The notes under the pieces were generated by a model that saw only the letters and a program-made list of their open reading frames with translations, searched no databases and was not told the origin of the DNA. A program made the translations under genes and the position numbers. From positions 1 through 6,570 of the forward strand of contig JAOPYW010000178.1 of the NCBI GenBank assembly GCA_025964405.1: a stretch of 6,570 nt of DNA, written 5' to 3'. Below, in pieces: positions 1 through 5,735 of the stretch. The DNA comes from Thermoleophilia bacterium. GTDB taxonomy: Bacteria > Actinomycetota > Thermoleophilia > Gaiellales > SKUG01. The number at the start of each line of letters is the position of its first letter. Positions within the stretch are counted from its first letter, which is position 1.

Positions 1-915
1 CTCGTCGGTGTGGAGCACGGCGCGGTTGCGCGTGTACGACCAGGGCGCGAGCGCCGCGTGCTCGAGCTCGGTGGGGGCGTCGAGGAGCGCATGCGACACG
101 TCGGCGTGGGTCGCGAGCACGACGTGGTCGAAGCGTTCGGCGCCGAGCGGCGAGTGCACGATCGCACCGCCGCCCGCGAGGCGTTCGATGAGATGGGCGC
201 CGGCGCCGGTGTGGATGACGGCTCCCTTGGCGACGAGGTCGTCGACGACCTTGTCGACGTAGACGCGGCTGCCGCCGACCACGGTGCGCCACTCGAGGGC
301 GCCGGCGCTCAACATGCCGTGGTTGTCGAGGAACCGGAGGATGGCTGCGGCGGGCATCTCGAGCGCCGCCTGCGGGGCCGCCGACCACACCGCGGCGGTC
401 ACCGGCATGAGGAAGTGGCTGGAGAAGTGCCTGGAGAAGCCACCCGCATCGGCGTACTCGCGCAGGGTGACGGCCGGGTCGAGCGTCGGCAGGTCGCGGA
501 GCGCGGCGCGTTGGAAGCGTGCGATCTCGAAGCCGAGGCGGAGGAGCCGCGGACGACGCAACGCGCCGCGCACGATCGACCACGGCTTGCGGCCGGCGTA
601 TTCGAGCCCGCAGCCGGAGCAGTGGATGGCCATCGACATCTGGGTGGGTTGGGTCGGCACGTCGAGCGCGGTGAACATGCGCACCAGCTCGGGGTAGGTG
701 CGGCGGTTGTGCACGATGAAGCCGGTGTCGACCTGCTCGGTGCCGCGCTCGCCGACCACAGTGCGGGTGTTGGCGTGGCCGCCGATCCAGTCGTTGGCCT
801 CGAAGATCGTCACGTTGGCGTGCGCCGCGAGGGTCCAGGCGGCGCCGAGGCCGGCGATGCCGGATCCGATGACGGCCACGTCGGGGCGGTGCGGGGCGGG
901 CAGCGGCTGGCTCAC
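1..915 (-). CDS. FAD-dependent amine-oxidase-like oxidoreductase (COG2907 type), 3' end cut by window
   Basis: The first 305 residues are visible; the rest lies before position 1. An N-terminal Rossmann nucleotide-binding motif is clear: VAVIGSGIAGLGAAW at residues 13-27 (GxGxxG at 17-22), then an acidic residue ending beta-2 (FEA, E39) and the GGHAN stretch at 45-49, as in FAD-binding amine oxidases. Further blocks match my memory of COG2907 'predicted NAD/FAD-binding' proteins: VDTGFIVHN (62-70), GLEYAG (103-108), RFLDNHGML (194-202), a WRTVVGGSRVYV block (209-220) and FDHVVLATHAD (262-272). Members are often near cyclopropane-fatty-acid-synthase-like methyltransferases and DUF1365 genes, so a role in lipid or fatty-acid modification is plausible; those neighbours would lie outside the window. 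It is probably cytosolic, since no signal peptide is seen. The GTG start at 915 is chosen because GAGGAG lies 8 nt upstream and the Rossmann motif starts soon after. The substrate is unknown. Confidence 0.88.
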   Translation of the reverse strand, partial: MSQPLPAPHRPDVAVIGSGIAGLGAAWTLAAHANVTIFEANDWIGGHANTRTVVGERGTEQVDTGFIVHNRRTYPELVRMFTALDVPTQPTQMSMAIHCSGCGLEYAGRKPWSIVRGALRRPRLLRLGFEIARFQRAALRDLPTLDPAVTLREYADAGGFSRHFSSHFLMPVTAAVWSAAPQAALEMPAAAILRFLDNHGMLSAGALEWRTVVGGSRVYVDKVVDDLVAKGAVIHTGAGAHLIERLAGGGAIVHSPLGAERFDHVVLATHADVSHALLDAPTELEHAALAPWSYTRNRAVLHTDE

Positions 916-923
916 GTGTTGGT

Positions 924-929
924 CTCCTC
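924..929 (-). promoter_or_regulatory. Ribosome binding site of the oxidoreductase gene
   Basis: The minus strand reads GAGGAG, followed by 8 nt and the GTG start at 915. This strong Shine-Dalgarno match fixes the start over the in-frame GTG further upstream. Confidence 0.7.
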
Positions 930-932
930 GGA

Positions 933-955
933 CGCGTATCTCGACCACATACGCG
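933..955. promoter_or_regulatory. 7-bp dyad in divergent promoter region, possible operator
   Basis: CGCGTAT (933-939) and ATACGCG (949-955) form a perfect inverted repeat with a 9-nt spacer. It lies in the 87-nt gap between the two divergent genes, just upstream of the oxidoreductase ribosome binding site. The spacing fits a dimeric repressor site, but no regulator gene is visible nearby. The assignment as an operator is inference. Confidence 0.3.
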
Positions 956-989
956 CGCGGGCCCGAGACGGTTGCCGGGGTGCGCGGCA

Positions 990-995
990 TACACT
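990..995 (+). promoter_or_regulatory. -10-like box for a probably leaderless gene
   Basis: TACACT fits the actinobacterial -10 pattern TAnnnT. It ends 7 nt before the ATG at 1003, so transcription would begin at or next to the start codon. No Shine-Dalgarno sequence lies in the 20 nt before that ATG, which agrees with a leaderless mRNA. No clear -35 box is seen at 16-18 nt spacing. Confidence 0.45.
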
Positions 996-1002
996 GCCGC
1001 GC

Positions 1003-1893
1003 ATGACTCGCATCTCCGCCACCCTCTTCAACGACCCCGGCTGCCCATGGGGCTACTCCGCGAACCCGGCCCTGCGCGTGCTCGAGTGGCGCTATGGCGC
1101 GCAGCTCGAGTGGCGACTGGTGCTGATCGGGCTGGCCGAGAGCCCGCAGCTCTACCTCGACCGCGGCTACACCCCGCTGATGATGGCGCAGGGGTGGGTC
1201 GGTTTCCGTCGCTTCGGCATGCCCTTCGCACCTGAGGCCAAGGCGCGAATCGCGGCCACCAGCCTGGCGTGTCGCGTCGTGGTCGCGGCGCGCATCGCGC
1301 TCCCCGGAAGTGAGCATCGCGTGCACCGCGCCCTCCAGCTCGCGCAGTTCACGAGCACGGCGCTGCTCGACGAAGCCGACGACCTACGCCGCGCGCTGGC
1401 CGGCGTCGCGGGTGTCGACGGCGCGGCGCTCGTCGCGGCGGCGCTCGACTCGCCCGAGGTGCGTGCGGCGTACGAACGCGACCGCGCCGAGACGCGCACG
1501 GCCGCCGGCACTGCGGGTGCGCTGCAGGGCAAGACCGCGAACAGCGACGGCCTCGAGCGCTACACGGCGCCGAGCATCGTCTTCGAGCGCGACGGGGTGC
1601 GCCTCGAGGCGACCGGCATGCAGCCGATCGAGGCCTACGACGTGATCGTGGCGAACCTCGACCCGACACTCCAACGCCGCGGCACGCCGAGCAGCGACGT
1701 CGCCGGCGTGCAGTCGGTGCTCGCGGCGTTCCCCGACGGGCTCGTGACGGGCGAGGTCGCGGCGATCCTCACGGCCGGCAACGACGCCGTCGATCGCGCC
1801 GCAGCAGAGCGGCTCCTCGTCGAGCTCGCCTCCACCGGCGCGGCCACGCGCACGGCGCTGGGCGACGACGCGGTCTGGCAGCTCCCCGCCTGA
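1003..1893 (+). CDS. DsbA/FrnE-like thioredoxin-fold protein with CPWG motif and C-terminal extension
   Basis: This is a 296-residue protein. The first strand is followed by NDPGCPWGYS (residues 10-19), the place of the CPxC active site in the DsbA, FrnE and 2-hydroxychromene-2-carboxylate isomerase families. The second cysteine is glycine (C14-P15-W16-G17), so dithiol oxidation by this motif is not possible; C90 is the only other cysteine. A helical insert covers roughly 55-165. YTAPSIVFERDG (187-198) then stands where DsbA-like proteins carry the cis-proline strand (P190), followed by a TGMQPIEAYDVIV helix (204-216). Residues about 230-296 look like a separate small helical, possibly winged-helix-like domain. 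No signal peptide is present, so it should be cytosolic. A single-cysteine site suggests isomerase, thiol-transferase or mycothiol-dependent chemistry, but this is inference. The ATG at 1003 is chosen because the fold begins there and a -10-like box precedes it. It is divergent from the oxidoreductase. Confidence 0.85.
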   Translation: MTRISATLFNDPGCPWGYSANPALRVLEWRYGAQLEWRLVLIGLAESPQLYLDRGYTPLMMAQGWVGFRRFGMPFAPEAKARIAATSLACRVVVAARIALPGSEHRVHRALQLAQFTSTALLDEADDLRRALAGVAGVDGAALVAAALDSPEVRAAYERDRAETRTAAGTAGALQGKTANSDGLERYTAPSIVFERDGVRLEATGMQPIEAYDVIVANLDPTLQRRGTPSSDVAGVQSVLAAFPDGLVTGEVAAILTAGNDAVDRAAAERLLVELASTGAATRTALGDDAVWQLPA

Positions 1894-1902
1894 CCGTCGG
1901 TC

Positions 1903-2033
1903 GAGCGGGTCGCACCGGGCGCTCCGTCGCGCGGGTCGCGCAGCGGTCTCACCCCCGGGCGCGGTGAACTTGTGTGCGTGAGGTTCCACATCTGGAACCT
2001 CACGCACACATGTCGCTCATCCGCGACCCGCTC
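1903..2033. repeat. 11-bp inverted repeat enclosing the hairpin between convergent genes
   Basis: GAGCGGGTCGC at 1903-1913 is matched by its exact reverse complement GCGACCCGCTC at 2023-2033. The 131-bp span contains the 18-bp hairpin. A further direct copy of GCGGGTCGC lies at 1931-1939. The right arm overlaps the first two bases of the helicase stop triplet (2032-2034). The span could be a small non-coding mobile-type repeat with terminal inverted repeats, or simply an extended terminator fold. No target-site duplication was seen. Confidence 0.4.
1971..2010. terminator. Perfect 18-bp hairpin, likely bidirectional terminator
   Basis: Positions 1971-1988 pair without mismatch with 1993-2010, leaving a CATC loop at 1989-1992. 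It sits between two convergent genes, 77 nt after the thioredoxin-fold stop and 21 nt after the helicase stop, where a shared terminator is expected. There is no T-tract on either side, so classic intrinsic termination is uncertain. Actinobacterial terminators often lack the tail. A dispersed palindromic repeat is the main alternative. Confidence 0.6.
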
Positions 2034-3507
2034 AGCCCTTGCCGGCCGGCTTCACGGTCTTGGCGCGCAGCTTCTTGCCGGCACCCGGCTCGAGCGTGAA
2101 CTGCACCTCGAGCCCGACGTGCACGTAGGTGTGCTCGATGCCGTCGAGGGTGGAGCGGTGGAAGAACACGTCCTTGCCGCCGCCGACCTGCTCGATGAAG
2201 CCGAAGCCCTTGCCGCGGTCGTAGCCCGACACGACCCCGTTGCCGTTGCCCGCCGCTCGCGCGCGACCACGCTGCACGTCCTTGGCCTGGGCCTTGCCGA
2301 CCTCGCGCACGTAGCGTTGCTGCTCGGGCACGACCTCGTGGCGCGTGACCTTCGACTCGCGCATGCGGCCGAACAGGCTCGAGGGCAGGCCGGCGTCGAG
2401 CAGCAGGCTCTCGACCACGGCGCGCTGCTTCGGCTCGACGAGCGTCACCACGGTGCCGGCTCGTCCGGCGCGGCCCGTGCGCCCGGCGCGGTGGTGGTAC
2501 GCGTCGGGATCCTCGGGCAGGTCGAAGTTGATGACGTGCGTGACGTTCGCGAGGTCCATGCCGCGCGCGAAGATGTCAGTCGTCGCGAGCACGTCGCACG
2601 TGCCGTCCTGCATGCGTCGCAGCTCGAGCAGCCGATCCTGCTGCGTCATCGCGCCGTGGATCGCCGTCGCGCGCAGCCCGTGCTCGAGCAGCGTAGCCTT
2701 GAGCTGCTCGGCGTTCTGCTGCGTCTTGACGAACGCGATCGCCTGGCCGCGCCGCGGGTCTTCGAGCACCGTCAGCAGCGAGTTCACCTTCGCCGCCGGC
2801 GTCGTCGCCACGAGTTGGTGGTCGAGCTTGCCGCCCGCGCCCGGGGCCGCATCGACCTCGTGCGTCTGGGGGTTCTTCAGGTACTTCTTCGCGATCTTCG
2901 CCACGCGACCGTCGAGCGTCGCGGAGAAGAGCATCGTCTGGCGGCGCTTGACGAGCCCGTCGGCGATCGTCTCCACGTCGGGCCCGAACCCCATGTCGAG
3001 CATGCGATCGGCCTCGTCGAGCACGAGCATCTCGACGTCGTCGAGGATGACCATCTTCCGGTTCACGAGGTCGACGAGTCGCCCGGGCGTCGCGATGATG
3101 ATCGGCGCGATCGCCGCGAGCTTGGCCTGCTTCGCGATCGGCATGCCGCCGAACGCCGCCGCCACCTTGATCTGCTTGCTCCACGCGATCGGCGTCAGGT
3201 CGCCCCGCACCTGCACCGCGAGCTCGCGGGTCGGCACGAGGATGACCGCCTTCGGCCGATCGCCCTTGCGCTCGAGCTGCGCGATGATCGCGAGGCCGAA
3301 GGCGAGCGTCTTGCCCGACCCGGTGGGGGAGCGCACGAGCACGTCCGTGCCGGCGGATGCCGGCGGCACGACGGCGGCCTGGATGGGGAACGCCTCGACG
3401 ATGCCCTCCTTCGCCAACGCACCCGCGACGTGGTGGTGCACCTCGGGCATCTCGGCGAACTTGAGCGACGCGGTCGCGGTGGTCGGGCTGTCGGGGGAAT
3501 CAGGCAC
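2032..3507 (-). CDS. DEAD-box RNA helicase with C-terminal cold-shock domain
   Basis: This 491-residue ATP-dependent RNA helicase has all the usual motifs: Q motif (F17, then FPIQ at 40-43), Walker A SPTGSGKT (60-67), PTREL (92-96), GG (120-121), TPGR (140-143), DEAD (164-167), SAT (195-197), IAFVKTQ (257-263), TDIFARGMD (310-318) and HRAGRTGRAG (339-348). After a basic linker (about 381-422) comes a cold-shock fold: GVVSGYDRGKGFGFI with RNP1 KGFGFI (433-438), RNP2 DVFFHRS (446-452), ending near 488. The fusion joins RNA unwinding to single-stranded RNA binding, so a role in cold adaptation, ribosome assembly or RNA turnover is likely. The GTG at 3507 is preferred; an in-frame GTG at 3570 would add 21 non-conserved residues and abuts a -10-like box. 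The ribosome binding site is weak (GAGAG). It is convergent with the thioredoxin-fold gene and downstream of the DUF427 gene on the same strand. Confidence 0.95.
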   Translation of the reverse strand: MPDSPDSPTTATASLKFAEMPEVHHHVAGALAKEGIVEAFPIQAAVVPPASAGTDVLVRSPTGSGKTLAFGLAIIAQLERKGDRPKAVILVPTRELAVQVRGDLTPIAWSKQIKVAAAFGGMPIAKQAKLAAIAPIIIATPGRLVDLVNRKMVILDDVEMLVLDEADRMLDMGFGPDVETIADGLVKRRQTMLFSATLDGRVAKIAKKYLKNPQTHEVDAAPGAGGKLDHQLVATTPAAKVNSLLTVLEDPRRGQAIAFVKTQQNAEQLKATLLEHGLRATAIHGAMTQQDRLLELRRMQDGTCDVLATTDIFARGMDLANVTHVINFDLPEDPDAYHHRAGRTGRAGRAGTVVTLVEPKQRAVVESLLLDAGLPSSLFGRMRESKVTRHEVVPEQQRYVREVGKAQAKDVQRGRARAAGNGNGVVSGYDRGKGFGFIEQVGGGKDVFFHRSTLDGIEHTYVHVGLEVQFTLEPGAGKKLRAKTVKPAGKG

Positions 3508-3570
3508 GGTAACTCTCGGTCGGGGGAGCTGCAGGCGCAGCCCGGTCGCGCTCGCGCGCGGGGGCCCCAC

Positions 3571-3576
3571 AGGATA
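3571..3576 (-). promoter_or_regulatory. Possible -10 box for the helicase
   Basis: The minus strand reads TATCCT, a TAnnnT match, about 63 nt upstream of the GTG at 3507. It stands out in an otherwise GC-only stretch of the 126-nt gap after the DUF427 gene. If used, the start site would fall near 3563, inside any product starting at 3570, which supports the shorter protein. No good -35 is visible. Confidence 0.3.
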
Positions 3577-3633
3577 TCGAGCCGCGGCCGCGAGCGCGGC
3601 AGCCGGCCCCTACCTGGAGCGACCCACCGCGCC

Positions 3634-3918
3634 CTACGCGACGACCTCCACGTCCTTCCAGAACGCGATGCGGTCGCCGACCTGGTCGGCGGCACCGGGC
3701 TTGGGCTCCGCGTAGTAGAAGGCGCCGTCGTCGAGCACGTGCCCGTCGACGATCAGCGAGTAGTAGGAGCAGTCGCCCTTCCACGCGCACGAGGTGCGCG
3801 TGGGGCTCTCGATGAGGGCGTCCTCGCGCACGCTCGCACGTGGGAAGTAGTGGTACCCGTCGACGACGGTCGTGTCATCGCTCTCCGCGATCGTCTCGTC
3901 GCGCCAGACCGCCCTCAT
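3634..3918 (-). CDS. DUF427 (PF04248) domain protein
   Basis: This small 94-residue protein is essentially one DUF427 domain. Family hallmarks are visible: HYFPRASV (23-30), ESPTRTSCAWKGDCSYYSL (37-55) with the characteristic CxWKG core (C44-A-W-K-G48), FYYAEPKP (67-74) and DRIAFWKDVEV (82-92). The length is normal for the compact single-domain members. The biochemical role of the family is not established to my knowledge. It has no signal peptide or membrane segment and is probably cytosolic. Its ATG overlaps the stop of the upstream propeller gene as ATGA (3915-3918), so the two are likely co-transcribed and translationally coupled, although one product is predicted secreted and the other cytosolic. 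The stop is TAG. Confidence 0.92.
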   Translation of the reverse strand: MRAVWRDETIAESDDTTVVDGYHYFPRASVREDALIESPTRTSCAWKGDCSYYSLIVDGHVLDDGAFYYAEPKPGAADQVGDRIAFWKDVEVVA

Positions 3919-4880
3919 CGCGTGATCGCCACGGCGGTGAACGGGGTGGTCGGGGTCGCCGTGGTGGAGCCGAACTTGTCGAGCTGCGCGTTGAGCACGA
4001 GCAACCGGCCCGGAATCACCGCCACCGCGGTCGGGAAGGCGAACGCCGGGCTCGAGTAGGTGCGCACCAGCGACGCCTTCGCGTAGTCGCGCGAGAAGCG
4101 CAGCTTCGTCACGATGCCCGTGGCGTTGCGCACCACGTACAGGTCGCGGCCGTCGAGCTCCTGGCCGTCGGCGTTCTTGAGCGCCGCGCTCGTCTTGACG
4201 CGCACGACCCGCTTCGTGACCGTGTCGACGCGATACAGCGCGCCGGCCGTGAGCGCGTTGACGAGGATGTAGCGACCGTTGGGCGTGACCGAGATGCCGT
4301 CGGCGTTGATCGCGCCCGCCGCAGAGGAGTACCGGAACGCGGTGCGCGCGAACGACGCGAACTTCCTGAGCTGGTACTTCCCCTTCACCTTCTGGATCCG
4401 GTAGACGAACGGCGAGTAGCTGTCGCTCACGTAGGCGTCGCCGTTCGGTGCGAACGCGACGTCGTTCGCCAGCGACTTCTTGGCCCCGGTCGTGAGCTTG
4501 GCGACGAGCTTGCCGTTGCGGTTGTCGTAGAGCCAGACCGTGCCACCGTTGCCGGTCACGTAGAGGAGCTTGCCGTGGGGTCGAACGCCGAGCGTCATCG
4601 TGCGGCCGTCACCGCCGGCCGGCAGGAAGGTCTCGACCTCGTTCGTGTAGATCGAGCCGCGCGAGATCGAACCGTCCTTCAGGCTGCCCGCGTAGAAGTA
4701 GCCCGTCGCGGCGTCATAGCCCATGCCCTCGGGGAACGCGTTGGGGAAGGTGTAGGTGACCGGGTCACTGAGCGGTGTGGTCGACGTGGTGGCCGCGCTC
4801 GCGGCGGTGCCGACGCTCGCGAGGGCGAGCACGCCCAGCGTCAGGAGCGTGGCGCGGAGGGACGTTCGGGGGAGCTGCAT
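3915..4880 (-). CDS. Secreted SMP-30/gluconolactonase-like beta-propeller protein
   Basis: The precursor has 321 residues. The N-terminus is a Sec-type signal peptide: R5 and R9, a hydrophobic core about 10-24, and a likely cleavage site after A27-S28-A29. The mature part has repeated strand-turn-strand blades such as GKLLYVTGNGGTVWLYD (103-119), DVAFAPNGDAYVSDS (140-154) and ISVTPNGRYILVNAL (196-210), as in six-bladed propellers of the SMP-30/strictosidine-synthase superfamily. Possible counterparts of the SMP-30 metal ligands are E51 (FPEGMGYD), N139 (ANDV) and D194 (NADGI). The pattern fits a metal-dependent hydrolase or lactonase, but a non-catalytic binding propeller is equally possible, and the substrate cannot be read. 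The ATG at 4880 is chosen over that at 4931 because it starts directly at the signal peptide and has GAGG 9 nt upstream. The gene overlaps the DUF427 gene by 4 bp. Confidence 0.85.
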   Translation of the reverse strand: MQLPRTSLRATLLTLGVLALASVGTAASAATTSTTPLSDPVTYTFPNAFPEGMGYDAATGYFYAGSLKDGSISRGSIYTNEVETFLPAGGDGRTMTLGVRPHGKLLYVTGNGGTVWLYDNRNGKLVAKLTTGAKKSLANDVAFAPNGDAYVSDSYSPFVYRIQKVKGKYQLRKFASFARTAFRYSSAAGAINADGISVTPNGRYILVNALTAGALYRVDTVTKRVVRVKTSAALKNADGQELDGRDLYVVRNATGIVTKLRFSRDYAKASLVRTYSSPAFAFPTAVAVIPGRLLVLNAQLDKFGSTTATPTTPFTAVAITR

Positions 4881-4889
4881 GTCGATGTG

Positions 4890-4893
4890 CCTC
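4890..4893 (-). promoter_or_regulatory. Ribosome binding site deciding the propeller start
   Basis: The minus strand reads GAGG, 9 nt before the ATG at 4880. The alternative in-frame ATG at 4931 lacks a comparable site, and its extra 17 residues would precede the signal peptide. Confidence 0.5.
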
Positions 4894-4968
4894 GTGGTCT
4901 CGATGGATTCGGTGGGGCCCGTGGCCCGCATCCCGTGCTGCTACCCGGCCCCACGCGCAGCACACGGA

Positions 4969-4988
4969 TGTCGGCGCATCCGCCGACA
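4969..4988. repeat. 8-bp hairpin or dyad in divergent intergenic region
   Basis: TGTCGGCG (4969-4976) and CGCCGACA (4981-4988) form a perfect inverted repeat around CATC. An overlapping alternative pairing, GGATG (4966-4970) with CATCC (4977-4981), shares bases with it, so only one can form. It lies in the gap of about 216 nt between the propeller gene and the small plus-strand gene. It could be an operator or a leader hairpin. I see no clear -10 or -35 pair elsewhere in this gap. Confidence 0.35.
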
Positions 4989-5096
4989 GCATGTTCACGG
5001 AGGTTCGTGAGCAATCAGGCGACGATGGACGTCTCGCCGTCCGACCAATCGGGGAGGATCGCCGCAGCCCGCCCAACACACGCCCCTAGGTCGCAC

Positions 5097-5402
5097 ATGT
5101 ACCCGCCCCTTGAACTGCACGGAGTCCCGCTCCCGACGACGGTCATTCCGATGCACGGCGAAGACCTCACGTTCGTGACGGTCGAGTACGCCGACCACAC
5201 CTACCGCTTCTCCGTGCGGGGCGCCGAGGTTCCCTACGAGGTGAGCTGCCTCGTCGAGTTCCCGGGGTCGTCGGCCGATGCGCCGCGTCGCGCCTGGTTC
5301 ACGATCGCGCCCGAGCGCGCGGTGGAGCCGCAGGTGCTGCAGGAGTACCTGTATCCGCAGCTCGTCGAGCTGCACCACGCAGCCGTGCCCCTCTCGGCCT
5401 GA
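5097..5402 (+). CDS. Small hypothetical protein
   Basis: I do not recognise this 101-residue protein. It is acidic to neutral, with alternating hydrophobic residues that suggest beta strands: EDLTFVTVEYADHTYRFSV (22-40) and VPYEVSCLVEF (45-55). A C-terminal helix follows (about 74-95). It has one cysteine and no signal peptide or membrane segment. Codon use matches the neighbouring genes, with G or C in nearly every third position, which supports real coding. The ATG at 5097 has only a weak upstream AGG. An in-frame ATG at 5025 would add 24 residues rich in S, R and A, and cannot be excluded. It is divergent from the propeller gene and convergent with the binding-protein gene, with stops only 11 nt apart. 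Confidence 0.6.
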   Translation: MYPPLELHGVPLPTTVIPMHGEDLTFVTVEYADHTYRFSVRGAEVPYEVSCLVEFPGSSADAPRRAWFTIAPERAVEPQVLQEYLYPQLVELHHAAVPLSA

Positions 5403-5413
5403 GGCCTAGCCCG

Positions 5414-5735
5414 CTAGTTCGCGACGAGGCCGCGCTCGACCAGGAAGTCATGGGCGACGTCGGCCGGCTCGCGCTTGCCCTGGTCGACCGCGGTGTTGAG
5501 TCGACGCATGGTCGCGGCGTCGAGCAGCGACGACACGTGGTTCACCGTTGCCGCGAACTCCGGTCCGACCTGCTTGGCGAACGCCCGCGAGACGACCGGC
5601 GCTGCCTGGTAGGCGGGCCATGCCTGACGGTCATCACGGAGTGCCACGAGCTTCGACGCGGCGATCTGCCCGTCGGTCTCGAAGCCGTAGACCGCGTCGA
5701 TGCCGCCCTTGAGCAGCTCCTGGTACTTGAGGCTG
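5414..5735 (-). repeat. Tandem domain duplication, downstream copy
   Basis: This segment encodes the C-terminal part of the second binding domain and repeats 6239-6560, which lies exactly 825 nt away. For example, GTCTCGAAGCCGTA on the plus strand occurs at both 5676 and 6501. Protein identity over the best 90 residues is about 68 percent by hand count. Confidence 0.75.

Noticed and set aside
10..1002. Plus-strand in-frame extension upstream of the thioredoxin-fold gene
   Set aside because: It is antisense to the FAD-binding protein with its clear Rossmann motif. The thioredoxin fold starts at 1003, where a -10-like box precedes the ATG.
3508..3570. N-terminal extension of the helicase from the GTG at 3570
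   Set aside because: The extra 21 residues do not resemble a helicase N-terminus. The start directly abuts a -10-like box, so it would probably not be in the transcript.
3581..3600. GC-only inverted repeat after the DUF427 gene as a terminator
   Set aside because: The best stem is only about 5 bp in an extremely GC-rich stretch and has no T-tract, so chance pairing is likely.
1972..4059. Plus-strand open frame of 695 codons running antisense to the helicase and neighbours
   Set aside because: Its product is low-complexity, rich in R, A, H, D and E, with no motif. The minus strand here carries complete DEAD-box, cold-shock and DUF427 signatures. It is a GC-driven antisense frame.
4995..5010. 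TCACG/CGTGA inverted repeat near 5000
   Set aside because: The arms are only 5 bp with a 6-nt spacer, which is expected by chance in this composition.
3840..5096. Plus-strand in-frame extension upstream of the small hypothetical gene
   Set aside because: It is antisense to the propeller and DUF427 genes, and its translation is arginine-rich and featureless.
5406..5417. CTAGC/GCTAG palindrome at the convergent stops as a terminator
   Set aside because: The stem is only 5 bp with a 2-nt loop, too tight to form a hairpin, and it overlaps the stop codon.
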